Source: Propionibacteriaceae bacterium | Lineage (GTDB): Bacteria > Actinomycetota > Actinomycetes > Propionibacteriales > Propionibacteriaceae | NCBI GenBank assembly: GCA_020438595.1 | Contig: JAGQUI010000018.1 | Coordinates: forward strand, 1 to 16,528 | Direction: 5' to 3' | Length of the DNA stretch: 16,528 nucleotides | In this document: in pieces, positions 1-6,130 of the stretch | How the letters are laid out: each line of letters begins with the position of its first letter | Numbering within the stretch: position 1 is the stretch's first letter | Made by a program: the position numbers and the translations under genes | The notes under the pieces: generated by a model | What the model was told of the DNA's origin: nothing | Databases searched by the model: none | What the model saw: the letters and a program-made list of their open reading frames with translations, nothing else

Positions 1-375
1 GTCGCGATGCCCTACCTGGTCGTCTCCGTCGAGGGGGCGCTGCGCTCGGCCCGGGACCGATACGAAGTGGTCGCGGCCACGCTCGGCGCCCGGCCCACCA
101 CCGTGCTGCGCAGGGTCACGCTGCCCCTGGTCGGCCCCGCGATCGCGTCCGGCGCGGCGCTGGCGTTCGCCCGCGCGCTGGGCGAGTTCGGCGCCACGAT
201 CACCTTCGCCGGCTCCCTGCAGGGCACCACCCGGACACTGCCGCTGGAGATCTACCTGCAGCGCGAGGTCGACACCGACACCGCCCTCGCCCTGTCCGTG
301 GTGCTGGTCGCGATCGCGTCCCTGCTGGTGGCGGGCACCGCCCGGCTGGCCAGGACCCCGAGCGTGGCGCCATGA
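1..375 (+). CDS. modB: Molybdate ABC transporter permease ModB, C-terminal part (5' end outside window)
   Basis: Membrane permease of a molybdate (or tungstate) importer. The reading frame is open from the first base, so the start lies upstream and only about 124 C-terminal residues are present. They contain the permease cytoplasmic loop that docks on the ATPase ([10 protein letters not shown] followed by a hydrophilic stretch and [13 protein letters not shown]). They also contain the family-typical [13 protein letters not shown] and TLPLEIY segments and a last hydrophobic helix near the C-terminus. The stop overlaps the modC start in an ATGA arrangement, which implies translational coupling. 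A sulfate or generic permease of the CysT/ModB family cannot be excluded from the fragment alone. The ModC partner and the molybdenum cofactor genes around it make molybdate by far the likeliest substrate. modA would be expected just upstream, outside the window. Confidence 0.9.
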   Translation, partial: VAMPYLVVSVEGALRSARDRYEVVAATLGARPTTVLRRVTLPLVGPAIASGAALAFARALGEFGATITFAGSLQGTTRTLPLEIYLQREVDTDTALALSVVLVAIASLLVAGTARLARTPSVAP

Positions 376-1433
376 GCGCCGTCTCCGTGCGGGCGGCCGT
401 GGCCGAACGCGGGGTGGACCTCGCGCTCGACGCCGGCGAGGGCACGGTCACCGCGGTGGTCGGCCCGAACGGGGCGGGCAAGACCACCCTGCTGCACCTG
501 GTCGCCGGGCTGGCCCGGCCGAGTTCCGGCCGCGTCGAGATCGGTGGCCGCGAGGTCGCCGGGCCGGGCCGGTTCGTGCCGCCGCACCGCCGCCACGCCG
601 TGCTGCTGACCCAGGACACCGCGCTGTTCCCGCACCTGGACGTGCTCGCCAACGTGGCGTTCGGGCCGCGCTCCGCAGGCATCCCCGCCGCACGGGCACA
701 GGAGCGGGCGCTGGCGGAACTGGACGCGGTGGGCTGCGCGGCGCTCGCGTCCCGGCGTCCGGACGAGCTGTCCGGCGGGCAGGCGCAGCGGGTCGCGATC
801 GCGCGGGCGCTGGCGACCGACCCCGCCGTGGTGCTGCTGGACGAGCCGCTGGCCGGGCTGGACGTGGCGGTCGCCGCCGAGGTGCGGCACGGCCTCGGCC
901 AGCGGCTGCGCGGCCGGACCGGCCTGCTGGTCACGCACGAGGTGCTGGACATCTGGACGATCGCCGACCGGGTGGCGGTGGTGGACGAGGGCCGGGTGGT
1001 CGAGACCGGCACGGCCGCGGAGCTGCTGGCCCGCCCCACCAGTGCGTTCCTGGCCCGGCTGGGCGGCACCAACCTGTTCACGGGGACGGCCTGCGGGCAC
1101 GGCGCGCTCGACCTGGCCCCCGGCGTCCGCCTGCAAGGGCTAGCCGATCCCGACCAGTCGCCCACGCCGGGCGAACCGGCCCTCGCCGCGGTCTCCCCCG
1201 CGGCGGTGAGCCTGCACCTCGACGCGCCGGGCGGCAGCCCCCGCAACCTGCTGGAGGCCGTGGTCACCTCGATCGAGCCGCGGGGCGAGGTCGTCCGGGT
1301 ACACCTGGTGGTGGCCGGGCAGCCGTTCGCCGCCGACGTCACGGGCCCGTCGGTCGCCGAGCTGGGCCTGCGCCCGGCGCTCGCCGTCCGCGCCGTGGCG
1401 AAGGCCACCCAGGTGCGGGTCTACGGGCGCTGA
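372..1433 (+). CDS. modC: Molybdate ABC transporter ATP-binding protein ModC
   Basis: ATPase that powers molybdate import on the cytoplasmic face of ModB. The 353-residue protein shows Walker [10 protein letters not shown] at 31-39 (Lys37), Q-loop Gln81, signature LSGGQ at 133-137, Walker B VVLLDE at 153-158, D-loop GLD at 162-164 and switch His189. About 120 C-terminal residues follow. Their last part (roughly 290-352, beginning [12 protein letters not shown]) reads like a single Mop/TOBE oxyanion-binding domain, as in ModC. The length is usual for ModC. The ATG overlaps the modB stop by 4 nt, and the gene ends 40 nt before a convergent HTH gene. The family is secure. Molybdate specificity rests on the Mop-like tail and on the cofactor genes downstream. 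Confidence 0.93.
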   Translation: MSAVSVRAAVAERGVDLALDAGEGTVTAVVGPNGAGKTTLLHLVAGLARPSSGRVEIGGREVAGPGRFVPPHRRHAVLLTQDTALFPHLDVLANVAFGPRSAGIPAARAQERALAELDAVGCAALASRRPDELSGGQAQRVAIARALATDPAVVLLDEPLAGLDVAVAAEVRHGLGQRLRGRTGLLVTHEVLDIWTIADRVAVVDEGRVVETGTAAELLARPTSAFLARLGGTNLFTGTACGHGALDLAPGVRLQGLADPDQSPTPGEPALAAVSPAAVSLHLDAPGGSPRNLLEAVVTSIEPRGEVVRVHLVVAGQPFAADVTGPSVAELGLRPALAVRAVAKATQVRVYGR

Positions 1434-1450
1434 CCCGAGCTGTCGCGCCA

Positions 1451-1465
1451 CCGGCGCGGCGCCGG
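1451..1465. terminator. Possible hairpin between convergent modC and HTH gene
   Basis: CCGGCGC-G-GCGCCGG is a perfect inverted repeat in the 40-nt gap between the modC stop and the stop of the convergent HTH gene. It could fold as a stem of about six pairs with a tight loop. No T-tract follows on either strand, so it would be at best a non-canonical bidirectional terminator. In sequence this GC-rich, such palindromes also arise by chance. Confidence 0.3.
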
Positions 1466-1473
1466 GCGTCCGG

Positions 1474-1707
1474 TCAGCGCCGTCCGGCCGGAAGGACCGA
1501 CGAACTCCGGAAGATGGTTCCCGGAAGCACCGACAGCGCCTCCTCGATCCGGCCGGCCACTTCATCGGTGCAGGTGCGCTTGGCCGGGTCGTTGAGCAGC
1601 TGCCAGACGAACTGGCGGCTGCAGCCCGCCCGTCGGGCGAGCTGGGACTGGCTGACGTCGCGCACAGCCATGTAGTCGGCGAGCAGCCGGGGATCCCGAA
1701 GCTTCAT
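1474..1707 (-). CDS. Small XRE/Cro-like helix-turn-helix protein
   Basis: A 77-residue DNA-binding protein, almost all of it one helix-turn-helix domain. The HTH core is VSQSQLARRAGCSRQFVWQLL at about 18-38, preceded by DPRLLADYMAVRD. Short HTH proteins of this shape are common in actinobacterial phages and integrated elements, as Cro-like or excision-type regulators and as partners of larger repressors. That is family knowledge, not proof of origin here. The ATG at 1707 is supported by AAAGG about 7 nt upstream. The gene is transcribed away from a second HTH gene, and the shared upstream region contains two inverted repeats. It converges on modC. The target genes are unknown; the repeats in its own promoter region are the obvious candidate operators. 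Confidence 0.8.
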   Translation of the reverse strand: MKLRDPRLLADYMAVRDVSQSQLARRAGCSRQFVWQLLNDPAKRTCTDEVAGRIEEALSVLPGTIFRSSSVLPAGRR

Positions 1708-1745
1708 CCACTGACCTTTCGTGGGGTGTGGGTCGTGGTGCCGCT

Positions 1746-1775
1746 ATTGTCGGTTTCCACTTGACGTTTCGTCAA
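1746..1775 (-). promoter_or_regulatory. Predicted promoter of the small HTH gene, overlapping an operator-like repeat
   Basis: Read on the - strand, TTGACG (1775-1770) could be a -35 element. GACAAT (1751-1746) could be a -10 element, 18 nt apart. Transcription would start around 1739, giving a leader of about 30 nt before the ATG at 1707. The -35 lies inside the inverted repeat at 1761-1775, so a protein bound there would block this promoter. The match was made by eye; no experimental start is known. Confidence 0.45.
1761..1775. promoter_or_regulatory. Operator-like inverted repeat 1 (TTGACGTTTCGTCAA)
   Basis: A perfect palindrome with arms TTGACG and CGTCAA around TTT, in the divergent region between the two HTH genes. 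Its outer pattern TTGAC-N5-GTCAA recurs at 1806-1820. Dimeric HTH repressors typically bind symmetric sites of this size. The position over the predicted -35 of the - strand gene suggests repression of that gene. Which of the two HTH proteins binds is not visible from sequence. Confidence 0.6.
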
Positions 1776-1805
1776 TTGTGGCGCGCCGACGTGGCGGCGG
1801 GCCGC

Positions 1806-1820
1806 TTGACACCACGTCAA
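1806..1820. promoter_or_regulatory. Operator-like inverted repeat 2 (TTGACACCACGTCAA)
   Basis: The second copy of TTGAC-N5-GTCAA, 45 bp (start to start) from the first, with a different spacer. The left arm, TTGACA, is also a perfect -35 hexamer for the + strand HTH gene. No convincing -10 is seen 17-18 bp downstream in this GC-rich stretch. A lone half-site, TTGAC, occurs again at 1886-1890. Two full sites and one half-site in the divergent region fit autoregulation of both HTH genes. Confidence 0.55.
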
Positions 1821-1962
1821 CGGGAACGGACGGGGCTCGACGAGGACCCCGTTGCCAGCGTGATGATCGGCCGCCACCCCCCGGCTTGACGACTTTGTGC
1901 GAGGCTTGGACGCGATGCGGTGCCGAATCCGCGTCGAGGTCGACACCCCCGGGAACGGAGCG

Positions 1963-2400
1963 ATGCACGCACTGGGTCGATTCATCTCCGAGCTGATGGA
2001 CACGCGCGGCATGTCCAGGCCCGACCTGGAGCGGGCGAGCGGGCTCAGCCGCCAGCACATCCACCAGCTCCTCGACGATCGCAGGACGAGCCTGGGGCGG
2101 ATGCTCGACGACACGACCATCGCAGGCCTGGCCAGGGCATTCGCCGACGTCGGGGAGACCGCCTTCATCACGAAGGCCGCCGAATCGATGGGGGTCCCGA
2201 TCGATCGGCTGGCCCCCGTCGACATCGACCTCGACCGGCTCTCCGACGAGGCGCTGCTGGGCATCCTCGCCCGCCGGCTCAGGCGCGCCTCGGCGCAGCC
2301 CGGCCCTGCCGGCGGTGAGGAGCAGACCCCACTCGCCGCACGACGCGGACGCCGCGCCCGCGAACAGCTCGACCAGGAGTGGAACGACCGGGAGGGCTGA
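1963..2400 (+). CDS. XRE-family helix-turn-helix regulator, ImmR/repressor-like
   Basis: A 145-residue regulator with an N-terminal helix-turn-helix (about 17-38, MSRPDLERASGLSRQHIHQLL). A middle segment (about 45-85) may help dimerise, followed by DIDLDRLSDEALLGILARRL and a charged, disordered-looking tail. The ATG at 1963 was chosen because GGGAACGGAG lies directly upstream and homologous repressors begin close to the HTH. A GTG at 1897 in the same frame would add 22 residues of poor character. The next gene, 31 nt downstream, encodes an ImmA/IrrE-type metallopeptidase. This repressor-plus-peptidase pair is the hallmark of ImmR/ImmA in mobile elements and DdrO/IrrE in stress responses, where the peptidase cleaves the repressor. 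The role here, repression of its own operon and of the divergent gene, is inferred. Confidence 0.8.
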   Translation: MHALGRFISELMDTRGMSRPDLERASGLSRQHIHQLLDDRRTSLGRMLDDTTIAGLARAFADVGETAFITKAAESMGVPIDRLAPVDIDLDRLSDEALLGILARRLRRASAQPGPAGGEEQTPLAARRGRRAREQLDQEWNDREG

Positions 2401-2431
2401 TCCTGTCAGAGGCGGCCAGCAGACTGTCGCC

Positions 2432-2851
2432 ATGCACGATCCCTGGCACGAGTTCCGCTCCTTCTCCGACTGGGCACTGCAGTGGGCCAGGCTGCCGGCC
2501 GGGCTGCTCGGGGTCACCGACTTCCGCGCCCGCACGGTCACCCTCGACCAGCGGCTGCTCCAGGCCGAGCGCCGGTGCACCGTCGCGCACGAGGTCGAAC
2601 ACATCCGGCTCGGCCCGGTGCCCGCCGACCCGGTGCTCGCCGCGCGGGAGGAGGCGGCGATCGATCGTGCCGTGGCCCGGAAGCTGATCGGCATCGGCGA
2701 ACTCGGCGACGCCCTGGCCTGGACCAGTTCGCTCGCCGAGGCCGCGCAGGAGCTGTGGGTGGACGAGGACACGCTCTCGGCGCGACTGCGGCACCTCCAT
2801 CCCTCCGAGGTGCACTACCTGCGGCGGCGGCTCCCGCACGGGCTGCCCTAG
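2432..2851 (+). CDS. ImmA/IrrE-family zinc metallopeptidase
   Basis: A 139-residue protein with the zincin motif HEVEH at 53-57, preceded by RRCTVA and followed by IRLGPVPAD. Glu73/Glu74 in AREEAAID is the likely third metal ligand, matching the spacing in ImmA-type peptidases. Such enzymes cleave a cognate XRE repressor to relieve repression. The C-terminal part (LWVDEDTLSARLRHLHPSEVHYLRRRLP) resembles the region after the catalytic core in short actinobacterial members. ATG 2432 is used because any longer form would run back through the upstream HTH gene; the ribosome site is weak (AGAGG at 2408-2412). The gene ends only 10 nt before mogA, so the two are probably co-transcribed. Its substrate is not shown; the adjacent HTH protein is the first candidate. 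Confidence 0.83.
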   Translation: MHDPWHEFRSFSDWALQWARLPAGLLGVTDFRARTVTLDQRLLQAERRCTVAHEVEHIRLGPVPADPVLAAREEAAIDRAVARKLIGIGELGDALAWTSSLAEAAQELWVDEDTLSARLRHLHPSEVHYLRRRLPHGLP

Positions 2852-2861
2852 GGTGGGGAGC

Positions 2862-3347
2862 ATGCTCAGCCGGGTGATCACCGTGTCCGACCGTTGCGCG
2901 GCCGGCGTCCGCGAGGACCTGTCCGGGCCGGTGCTGGAGGAGGCACTGGCGGCCGCGGGGTACGAGGTCTCGCGGGTCGTGGTGCCGGACGGCGAGGAGC
3001 CCGTCCGCGCAGCGCTGCGGGAGGCGCTGGAGACCGGGGCCCGACTGGTGGTCACGACCGGCGGCACCGGGGTCGGCCCGCGCGACCGCACGCCCGAGGG
3101 CACCCGTCCCGTGCTGGACCGGCTGCTGCCCGGCGTGGCCGAGGTGCTCCGGGCGAGGGGCATCGAGCACTCCGCCCACGCCGCCCTGGGTCGCGGCCTG
3201 GTCGGCGTGGTGGACGCCGTCGACGGCGCGGGCGGCGCGCTCGTGGCGAACCTGCCCGGCAGCCCGAACGCCGCCCTCGAGGGCGCCGAGGTGCTGCTGG
3301 CCCTGGCCGGGCACGTGCTGGACCAGCTCGCCGGCGGGGACCACTGA
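2862..3347 (+). CDS. mogA: Molybdopterin adenylyltransferase, MogA/MoaB family
   Basis: Adenylylates molybdopterin with ATP, making MPT-AMP, the substrate for molybdate insertion by MoeA. The 161-residue protein carries the family motifs ITVSDRCAAGVREDLSGP (6-23), VPDG (41-44), TTGGTGVGPRDRTPE (65-79) and LPGSPNAALEGA (131-142). Asp43 and Asp75 fall where the catalytic acids of MogA lie. ATG 2862 is preferred: a GGTGGGGAG purine run sits just before it and the family starts close to the ITVSD strand. GTG 2853 is a less likely alternative. The stop overlaps the moaE start by 1 nt. It lies 10 nt after the metallopeptidase gene with no room for its own promoter, so it seems to be read from that operon. 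MoaB proteins share the same fold, so the name covers both. Confidence 0.92.
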   Translation: MLSRVITVSDRCAAGVREDLSGPVLEEALAAAGYEVSRVVVPDGEEPVRAALREALETGARLVVTTGGTGVGPRDRTPEGTRPVLDRLLPGVAEVLRARGIEHSAHAALGRGLVGVVDAVDGAGGALVANLPGSPNAALEGAEVLLALAGHVLDQLAGGDH

Positions 3348-3778
3348 TGGGCGTGGTGCTGGCCGAGGTGCGGAACGCGCCGGTGGCGCCGTCGGAGTTG
3401 TTCGACCTGGTCTCCCGGCCCGACGCCGGCGCGGTGGCGCAGTTCGTCGGTGTCGTGCGTGACCACGACCCGCAGGCGTCCGGCGCGGTTGTGGCGCTCG
3501 ACTACACCTGCCACCCGTCCGCGCAGGAGCGGATGGGCGAGATCGTGGCGGCCGTGCTCGCGTCCGCGGACCCAGCGGACGGCTGCGTCGTGGCCGCCGT
3601 GCACCGGATCGGGCACCTCGTGGTGGGCGACGTCGCGTTCGTGGTGACCGTGTCCTCGCCTCACCGAAGGCTCGCGTTCGCCGTCTGCGCGCAGGTCGTC
3701 GAGGCGGTGAAGGCCGACCTGCCGGTCTGGAAGCAGCAGTTCGAGGCGGACGGCAGCTACCGCTGGTCGGGGCTGTAG
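3347..3778 (+). CDS. moaE: Molybdopterin synthase catalytic (large) subunit MoaE
   Basis: With thiocarboxylated MoaD, MoaE converts cPMP to molybdopterin by inserting two sulfurs. The 143 residues include VAQFVGVVRDHD (30-41), LDYTCHPSAQERM (51-63), AVHRIGHLVVGD (84-95), SSPHRRLAF (103-111) and the C-terminal KADLPVWKQQ (122-131). The two lysines there (122 and 129) correspond to the conserved active-site lysines of the family. Length is normal. The ATG overlaps the mogA stop as TGATG, so translation is coupled. The usual partner gene moaD is not in this window; the small subunit must be encoded elsewhere. It converges with the membrane protein gene, leaving only 7 nt between the stops. Confidence 0.93.
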   Translation: MGVVLAEVRNAPVAPSELFDLVSRPDAGAVAQFVGVVRDHDPQASGAVVALDYTCHPSAQERMGEIVAAVLASADPADGCVVAAVHRIGHLVVGDVAFVVTVSSPHRRLAFAVCAQVVEAVKADLPVWKQQFEADGSYRWSGL

Positions 3779-3785
3779 GACCGCC

Positions 3786-4070
3786 TCAGTAGATGACCAC
3801 GAACCCGCCGATGAGCAGGGCGGCGACAGTGAAGACGAGCACGGCGAGCAGGATCCGCCGACGACGCCGCGCCGCACCATCGACATCTCGCGCCACCGGG
3901 CGATCCGGACCGGCCAGTTCCCGCGGGACCGGGTCGACCAGGCTCACCGGCTCATCGTGATCCGGGTCGAGGCCGTCGCGTTGCGGGTCGTGGAGCGGCC
4001 CCCCGGGGGTCAGCCAGCGCGCGGTGATCGGATCGAAGCGCTCGGGGGGCGGGGGCAGGGCGCGGTCCAT
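3786..4070 (-). CDS. Small C-terminally anchored membrane protein, function unknown
   Basis: A 94-residue protein not recognised as a named family. It starts with a proline-rich segment (PPPPERFDPITARWLTPGGPL), continues with an acidic, probably unstructured stretch, then RRRRR at 68-72. It ends in one hydrophobic helix (about 73-94, ILLAVLVFTVAALLIGGFVVIY) at the very C-terminus. Arginines before the helix predict a cytoplasmic N-terminal part and a tail-anchored topology. ATG 4070 is used; an upstream in-frame extension to 4178 is possible but adds low-complexity sequence. No clear ribosome site is visible. It converges on moaE and diverges from mazE. Nothing links it to molybdenum metabolism beyond position. 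Confidence 0.6.
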   Translation of the reverse strand: MDRALPPPPERFDPITARWLTPGGPLHDPQRDGLDPDHDEPVSLVDPVPRELAGPDRPVARDVDGAARRRRRILLAVLVFTVAALLIGGFVVIY

Positions 4071-4180
4071 GGAACCAGCATCCCAGTCACGCGGGCCCCT
4101 GTGGGAACCCCCCGGACCACGGCCGCTCCAGCCCAGGTTCGCCGCGTCGACTGCCACCGTGCCAGGCCGGAGCGGCAAGG

Positions 4181-4213
4181 CTACTGGAGTAGCTACCTCG
4201 GTACTACCATGGT
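4181..4213. promoter_or_regulatory. Palindrome-rich promoter/operator region of the mazEF-like pair
   Basis: Just before the antitoxin start, the sequence carries CTACTGGAGTAG (4181-4192), the overlapping palindrome GTAGCTAC (4189-4196) and ACCATGGT (4206-4213). CTAC recurs at 4181, 4193 and 4204, at about one helical turn. Ribbon-helix-helix antitoxins usually autorepress by binding such repeated short palindromes. An upstream triplet-length frame ATGGTGGCATGA (4209-4220) ends in a stop overlapping the antitoxin ATG. Binding is inferred, not shown. Confidence 0.45.
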
Positions 4214-4216
4214 GGC

Positions 4217-4444
4217 ATGAGCCAGGTGAAGCTGAGCGTAAGTCTCTCCCCGAGCGATGTCGAGGCGCTCGACAAGTACGCCCGGGCCTCGGGCCTGAAA
4301 TCTCGATCGGCGGCGATCCAGCAGGCGATCAGATTGCTCGGCGATCCCGAGTTGGAGGATGCCTACGCGGAGGCGTGGCAGGAATGGGAGGACTCCGGCG
4401 ACGCCCGAGCCTGGGCAGTCACTGTCGCGGACGGGCTTGACTGA
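4217..4444 (+). CDS. MazE-like ribbon-helix-helix antitoxin
   Basis: A 75-residue protein with an N-terminal ribbon-helix-helix DNA-binding fold (about 4-41, VKLSVSLSPSDVEALDKYAR, then SRSAAIQQAIRLL). An acidic C-terminal tail (about 42-75, rich in Glu, Asp and Trp) follows. That layout is typical of antitoxins that bind DNA with the N-terminus and wrap the toxin with the tail. The stop overlaps the start of a MazF-type toxin by 1 nt, the classic antitoxin-first order. The pair lies in a short divergent gap between the molybdenum gene blocks, suggesting it was acquired as a unit. It probably represses its own promoter through the repeats immediately upstream. Confidence 0.82.
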   Translation: MSQVKLSVSLSPSDVEALDKYARASGLKSRSAAIQQAIRLLGDPELEDAYAEAWQEWEDSGDARAWAVTVADGLD

Positions 4445-4791
4445 TGCTCCGAGGCGAGATCCGCCTGACCGATCTGGCACCGGCGCGGCCCGGGGAGGCC
4501 GACAAGCGCCGGCCGGCGATCATCGTCAGCAACGACCGGGCCAACGCGACCGCGGCCAGATTGGGCCGAGGGGTGATCACGGTCGTGCCGGTCACCAGCA
4601 ACACCACCCGGGTCTTTCCGTTCCAGGTACTGCTGCCTGCCGAGGAGACCGGGCTCCGGGTGGACTCCAAGGCCCAGGCCGAGCAGGTCCGCTCAGTGTC
4701 GATCGAACGGATCGGCCCGGTGATCGGTCACCTTCACACCCACCTGGTCCGCGTGCTCGACGACGCACTCCGACTGCATCTCCAGCTCTGA
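4444..4791 (+). CDS. MazF/PemK-family endoribonuclease toxin
   Basis: A 115-residue toxin of the MazF/PemK/CcdB fold, expected to cut mRNA at short sequence motifs when freed from its antitoxin. Family motifs seen: RGEIRLTDLAPARPGEADKR (3-22), RRPAIIVSND (22-31), VITVVPVTSNTT (44-55), FPFQVLLP (58-65), GLRVDSKAQAEQVRSVSIERIG (70-91). The conserved arginine of RRP (22-24) and the Thr-Ser pair at 51-52 that shape the MazF active site are present, so the protein looks intact. The ATG overlaps the antitoxin stop by 1 nt. It ends 84 nt before the convergent end of moaC. Cleavage specificity cannot be read from sequence. Confidence 0.88.
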   Translation: MLRGEIRLTDLAPARPGEADKRRPAIIVSNDRANATAARLGRGVITVVPVTSNTTRVFPFQVLLPAEETGLRVDSKAQAEQVRSVSIERIGPVIGHLHTHLVRVLDDALRLHLQL

Positions 4792-4875
4792 TCCGAGCGA
4801 TCCGCCCTGCGCAAACCCGGCAACAGCCTGGACCAGGGCTTGTTCGGCCATCCCGGAACGGGCGCGGTCGGGCGC

Positions 4876-5346
4876 TCAGTCGCGGCGCCACTCCCCCGAC
4901 CGCCCGCCGGACTTCGCGACCAGGCGGACGCGCTCGATCTCCACCCGGCGGTCGAGGCCCTTCACCATGTCGACCACGGCGAGCGCGGCCACCGTGACGG
5001 CGGTGAGCGCCTCCATCTCCACACCCGTCCGGTCGGCGGTGCGGACGGTGGCCCGCAGTGCCACGCCGTCGTCGACCACCTCGGCGTCCACCTCGACCCC
5101 GTGGACGCCGATCACGTGCGCCAGCGGGAGCAGCTCCGGCGTCCGCTTGGCCGCGGCGATGCCGGCGATCCGGGCCACGGCGAGCACGTCGCCCTTGGGC
5201 ACGCCGCCGGACCGCAGCAGCGCGACCACCGGCTCCGGGCAGCGCACGAACCCCTCGGCGGTCGCCGCGCGCACGGTCACCGGCTTCGCGGTGACGTCGA
5301 CCATCCGTGCCTGCCCGGCCTCGTCCAGGTGGGTGAAGTCACTCAT
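4876..5346 (-). CDS. moaC: Cyclic pyranopterin monophosphate synthase MoaC
   Basis: Converts the MoaA product 3',8-cyclo-7,8-dihydro-GTP to cPMP, the first stable molybdenum-cofactor intermediate. The 156 residues show THLDEAGQARMVDVTAK (5-21), KGDVLAVARIAGIAAAKRT (51-69), LLPLAHVIG (72-80), VEMEALTAV (109-117), VVDMVKGLD (124-132) and KSGGRSGEW (145-153). Lys51, His77, the glutamates of VEMEA (110 and 112), Asp126 and Lys129 line up with the known active-site residues. The ATG at 5346 has GAGGAGG 4-5 nt upstream. The gene overlaps the end of the MoeB-like gene by 8 nt and is the last gene of the nine-gene dms-moa operon. Confidence 0.95.
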   Translation of the reverse strand: MSDFTHLDEAGQARMVDVTAKPVTVRAATAEGFVRCPEPVVALLRSGGVPKGDVLAVARIAGIAAAKRTPELLPLAHVIGVHGVEVDAEVVDDGVALRATVRTADRTGVEMEALTAVTVAALAVVDMVKGLDRRVEIERVRLVAKSGGRSGEWRRD

Positions 5347-6130
5347 CGGTCCTCCTCGGGGCCAGCGGCACCTCCGCCGCCGTCGCAGCCATCGTGTCCA
5401 GGTAGAGCAGGCGTCCGAACAGGGGCTCGCCGACCCCGGTGACCAGCTTGATCGCCTCGGTCGCCATCAGCGCACCGACCTGGCCGCACATCGCCCCGAG
5501 CACACCCACCTGCGCCGCGGTCACCCAGGTCGCCGGGTCGGGTGGCTCCGGGTACAGGTCGCGCAGGGTGATCCCGGGCAGCGGGCCGTCCGTTCCGACC
5601 GGACGGCTCCAGAACACGCTCACCTGCGCCCTGGTGGTCTGCACCGCGCCCCACACCACCGGGACGCCGAGCCCCGCGCACACGTCGGAGACCAGGTAGC
5701 GGGTCGGGTAGTTGTCCACCGCGTCCACCACCAGGTCGTAGTCGCCGAGGATCTGCGCGGCGTTGCCGGGCTCCAGCCGGACGGGGTGCTCGACCACCCG
5801 GACGCCGGGGTCCAGTTCGCCGAGCCGGGACGCCGCACTGGCGGCCTTCGGCGTACCGATCCCCGTGGTGGCGTGCAGCACCTGGCGCTGCAGGTTCACC
5901 AGCTCGACCACGTCGGCGTCCACCACGCCCAGCGTGCCGACGCCCGCCGCGGCCAGGTAGAGCAACACCGGGCTGCCCAGCCCACCGGCGCCCACCACGC
6001 ACACCCTGGCCGCGCGAAGCCTCCGCTGCCCCGGCTCGCCGATTCCCGGAATGGGCAGGTGCCGCGCGAACCGGTCCCGGTCGGACGCCGACAGCTCCGG
6101 CCCGGGCGCCACCAGCGGGGCGAGCCTCAC
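5339..6130 (-). CDS. MoeB/ThiF-like E1-type adenylyltransferase lacking the usual cysteines
   Basis: E1-like enzyme expected to adenylylate the C-terminal glycine of a small sulfur carrier such as MoaD. The 263 residues contain DRDRFARHLPIPGIG (17-31), the nucleotide loop GAGGLGS (47-53), VVDADVVELVNLQRQV (69-84), Lys95, DAVDNYPTRYLVSD (136-149), VVWGAVQTTRAQVSVFW (158-174) and ATEAIKLVTG (223-232). Catalytic Asp139 is kept. The zinc CxxC pairs of MoeB and the cysteine of the common SCAEGG motif are absent (VTAAQVGVLG at 203-212), and there is no rhodanese domain. The GTG at 6130 overlaps the mobA-like stop as GTGA; an upstream extension would invade that gene. It is probably the MoaD activator of this cluster, but the lost cysteines leave its partner open. 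Confidence 0.85.
   Translation of the reverse strand: MRLAPLVAPGPELSASDRDRFARHLPIPGIGEPGQRRLRAARVCVVGAGGLGSPVLLYLAAAGVGTLGVVDADVVELVNLQRQVLHATTGIGTPKAASAASRLGELDPGVRVVEHPVRLEPGNAAQILGDYDLVVDAVDNYPTRYLVSDVCAGLGVPVVWGAVQTTRAQVSVFWSRPVGTDGPLPGITLRDLYPEPPDPATWVTAAQVGVLGAMCGQVGALMATEAIKLVTGVGEPLFGRLLYLDTMAATAAEVPLAPRRTDE

Noticed and set aside
1897..1962. Upstream GTG start (1897) for the larger HTH protein
   Set aside because: It adds 22 residues with no family resemblance, and the GGGAACGGAG ribosome site fits the ATG at 1963.
2279..3886. Long - strand open frame opposite the ImmA-like gene, mogA and moaE
   Set aside because: Low-complexity composition with no motifs, and fully covered by genes with clear family signatures on the other strand.
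4209..4220. Three-codon upstream frame ATG GTG GCA TGA overlapping the antitoxin start
   Set aside because: Too short to assign a role, and it may be just the by-product of the ACCATGGT palindrome.
4827..4862. Small inverted repeats CCTGG-A-CCAGG and CCCG-GAA-CGGG between mazF and moaC as a terminator
   Set aside because: Stems of only 4-5 pairs with no T-tract; expected by chance at this base composition.
5018..5346. MoaC has GGRSG rather than GGKSG near its C-terminus and LPLAHV rather than LPLCHP
   Set aside because: Both look like conservative variants of the family, and all residues I regard as catalytic are present, so loss of activity is not indicated.
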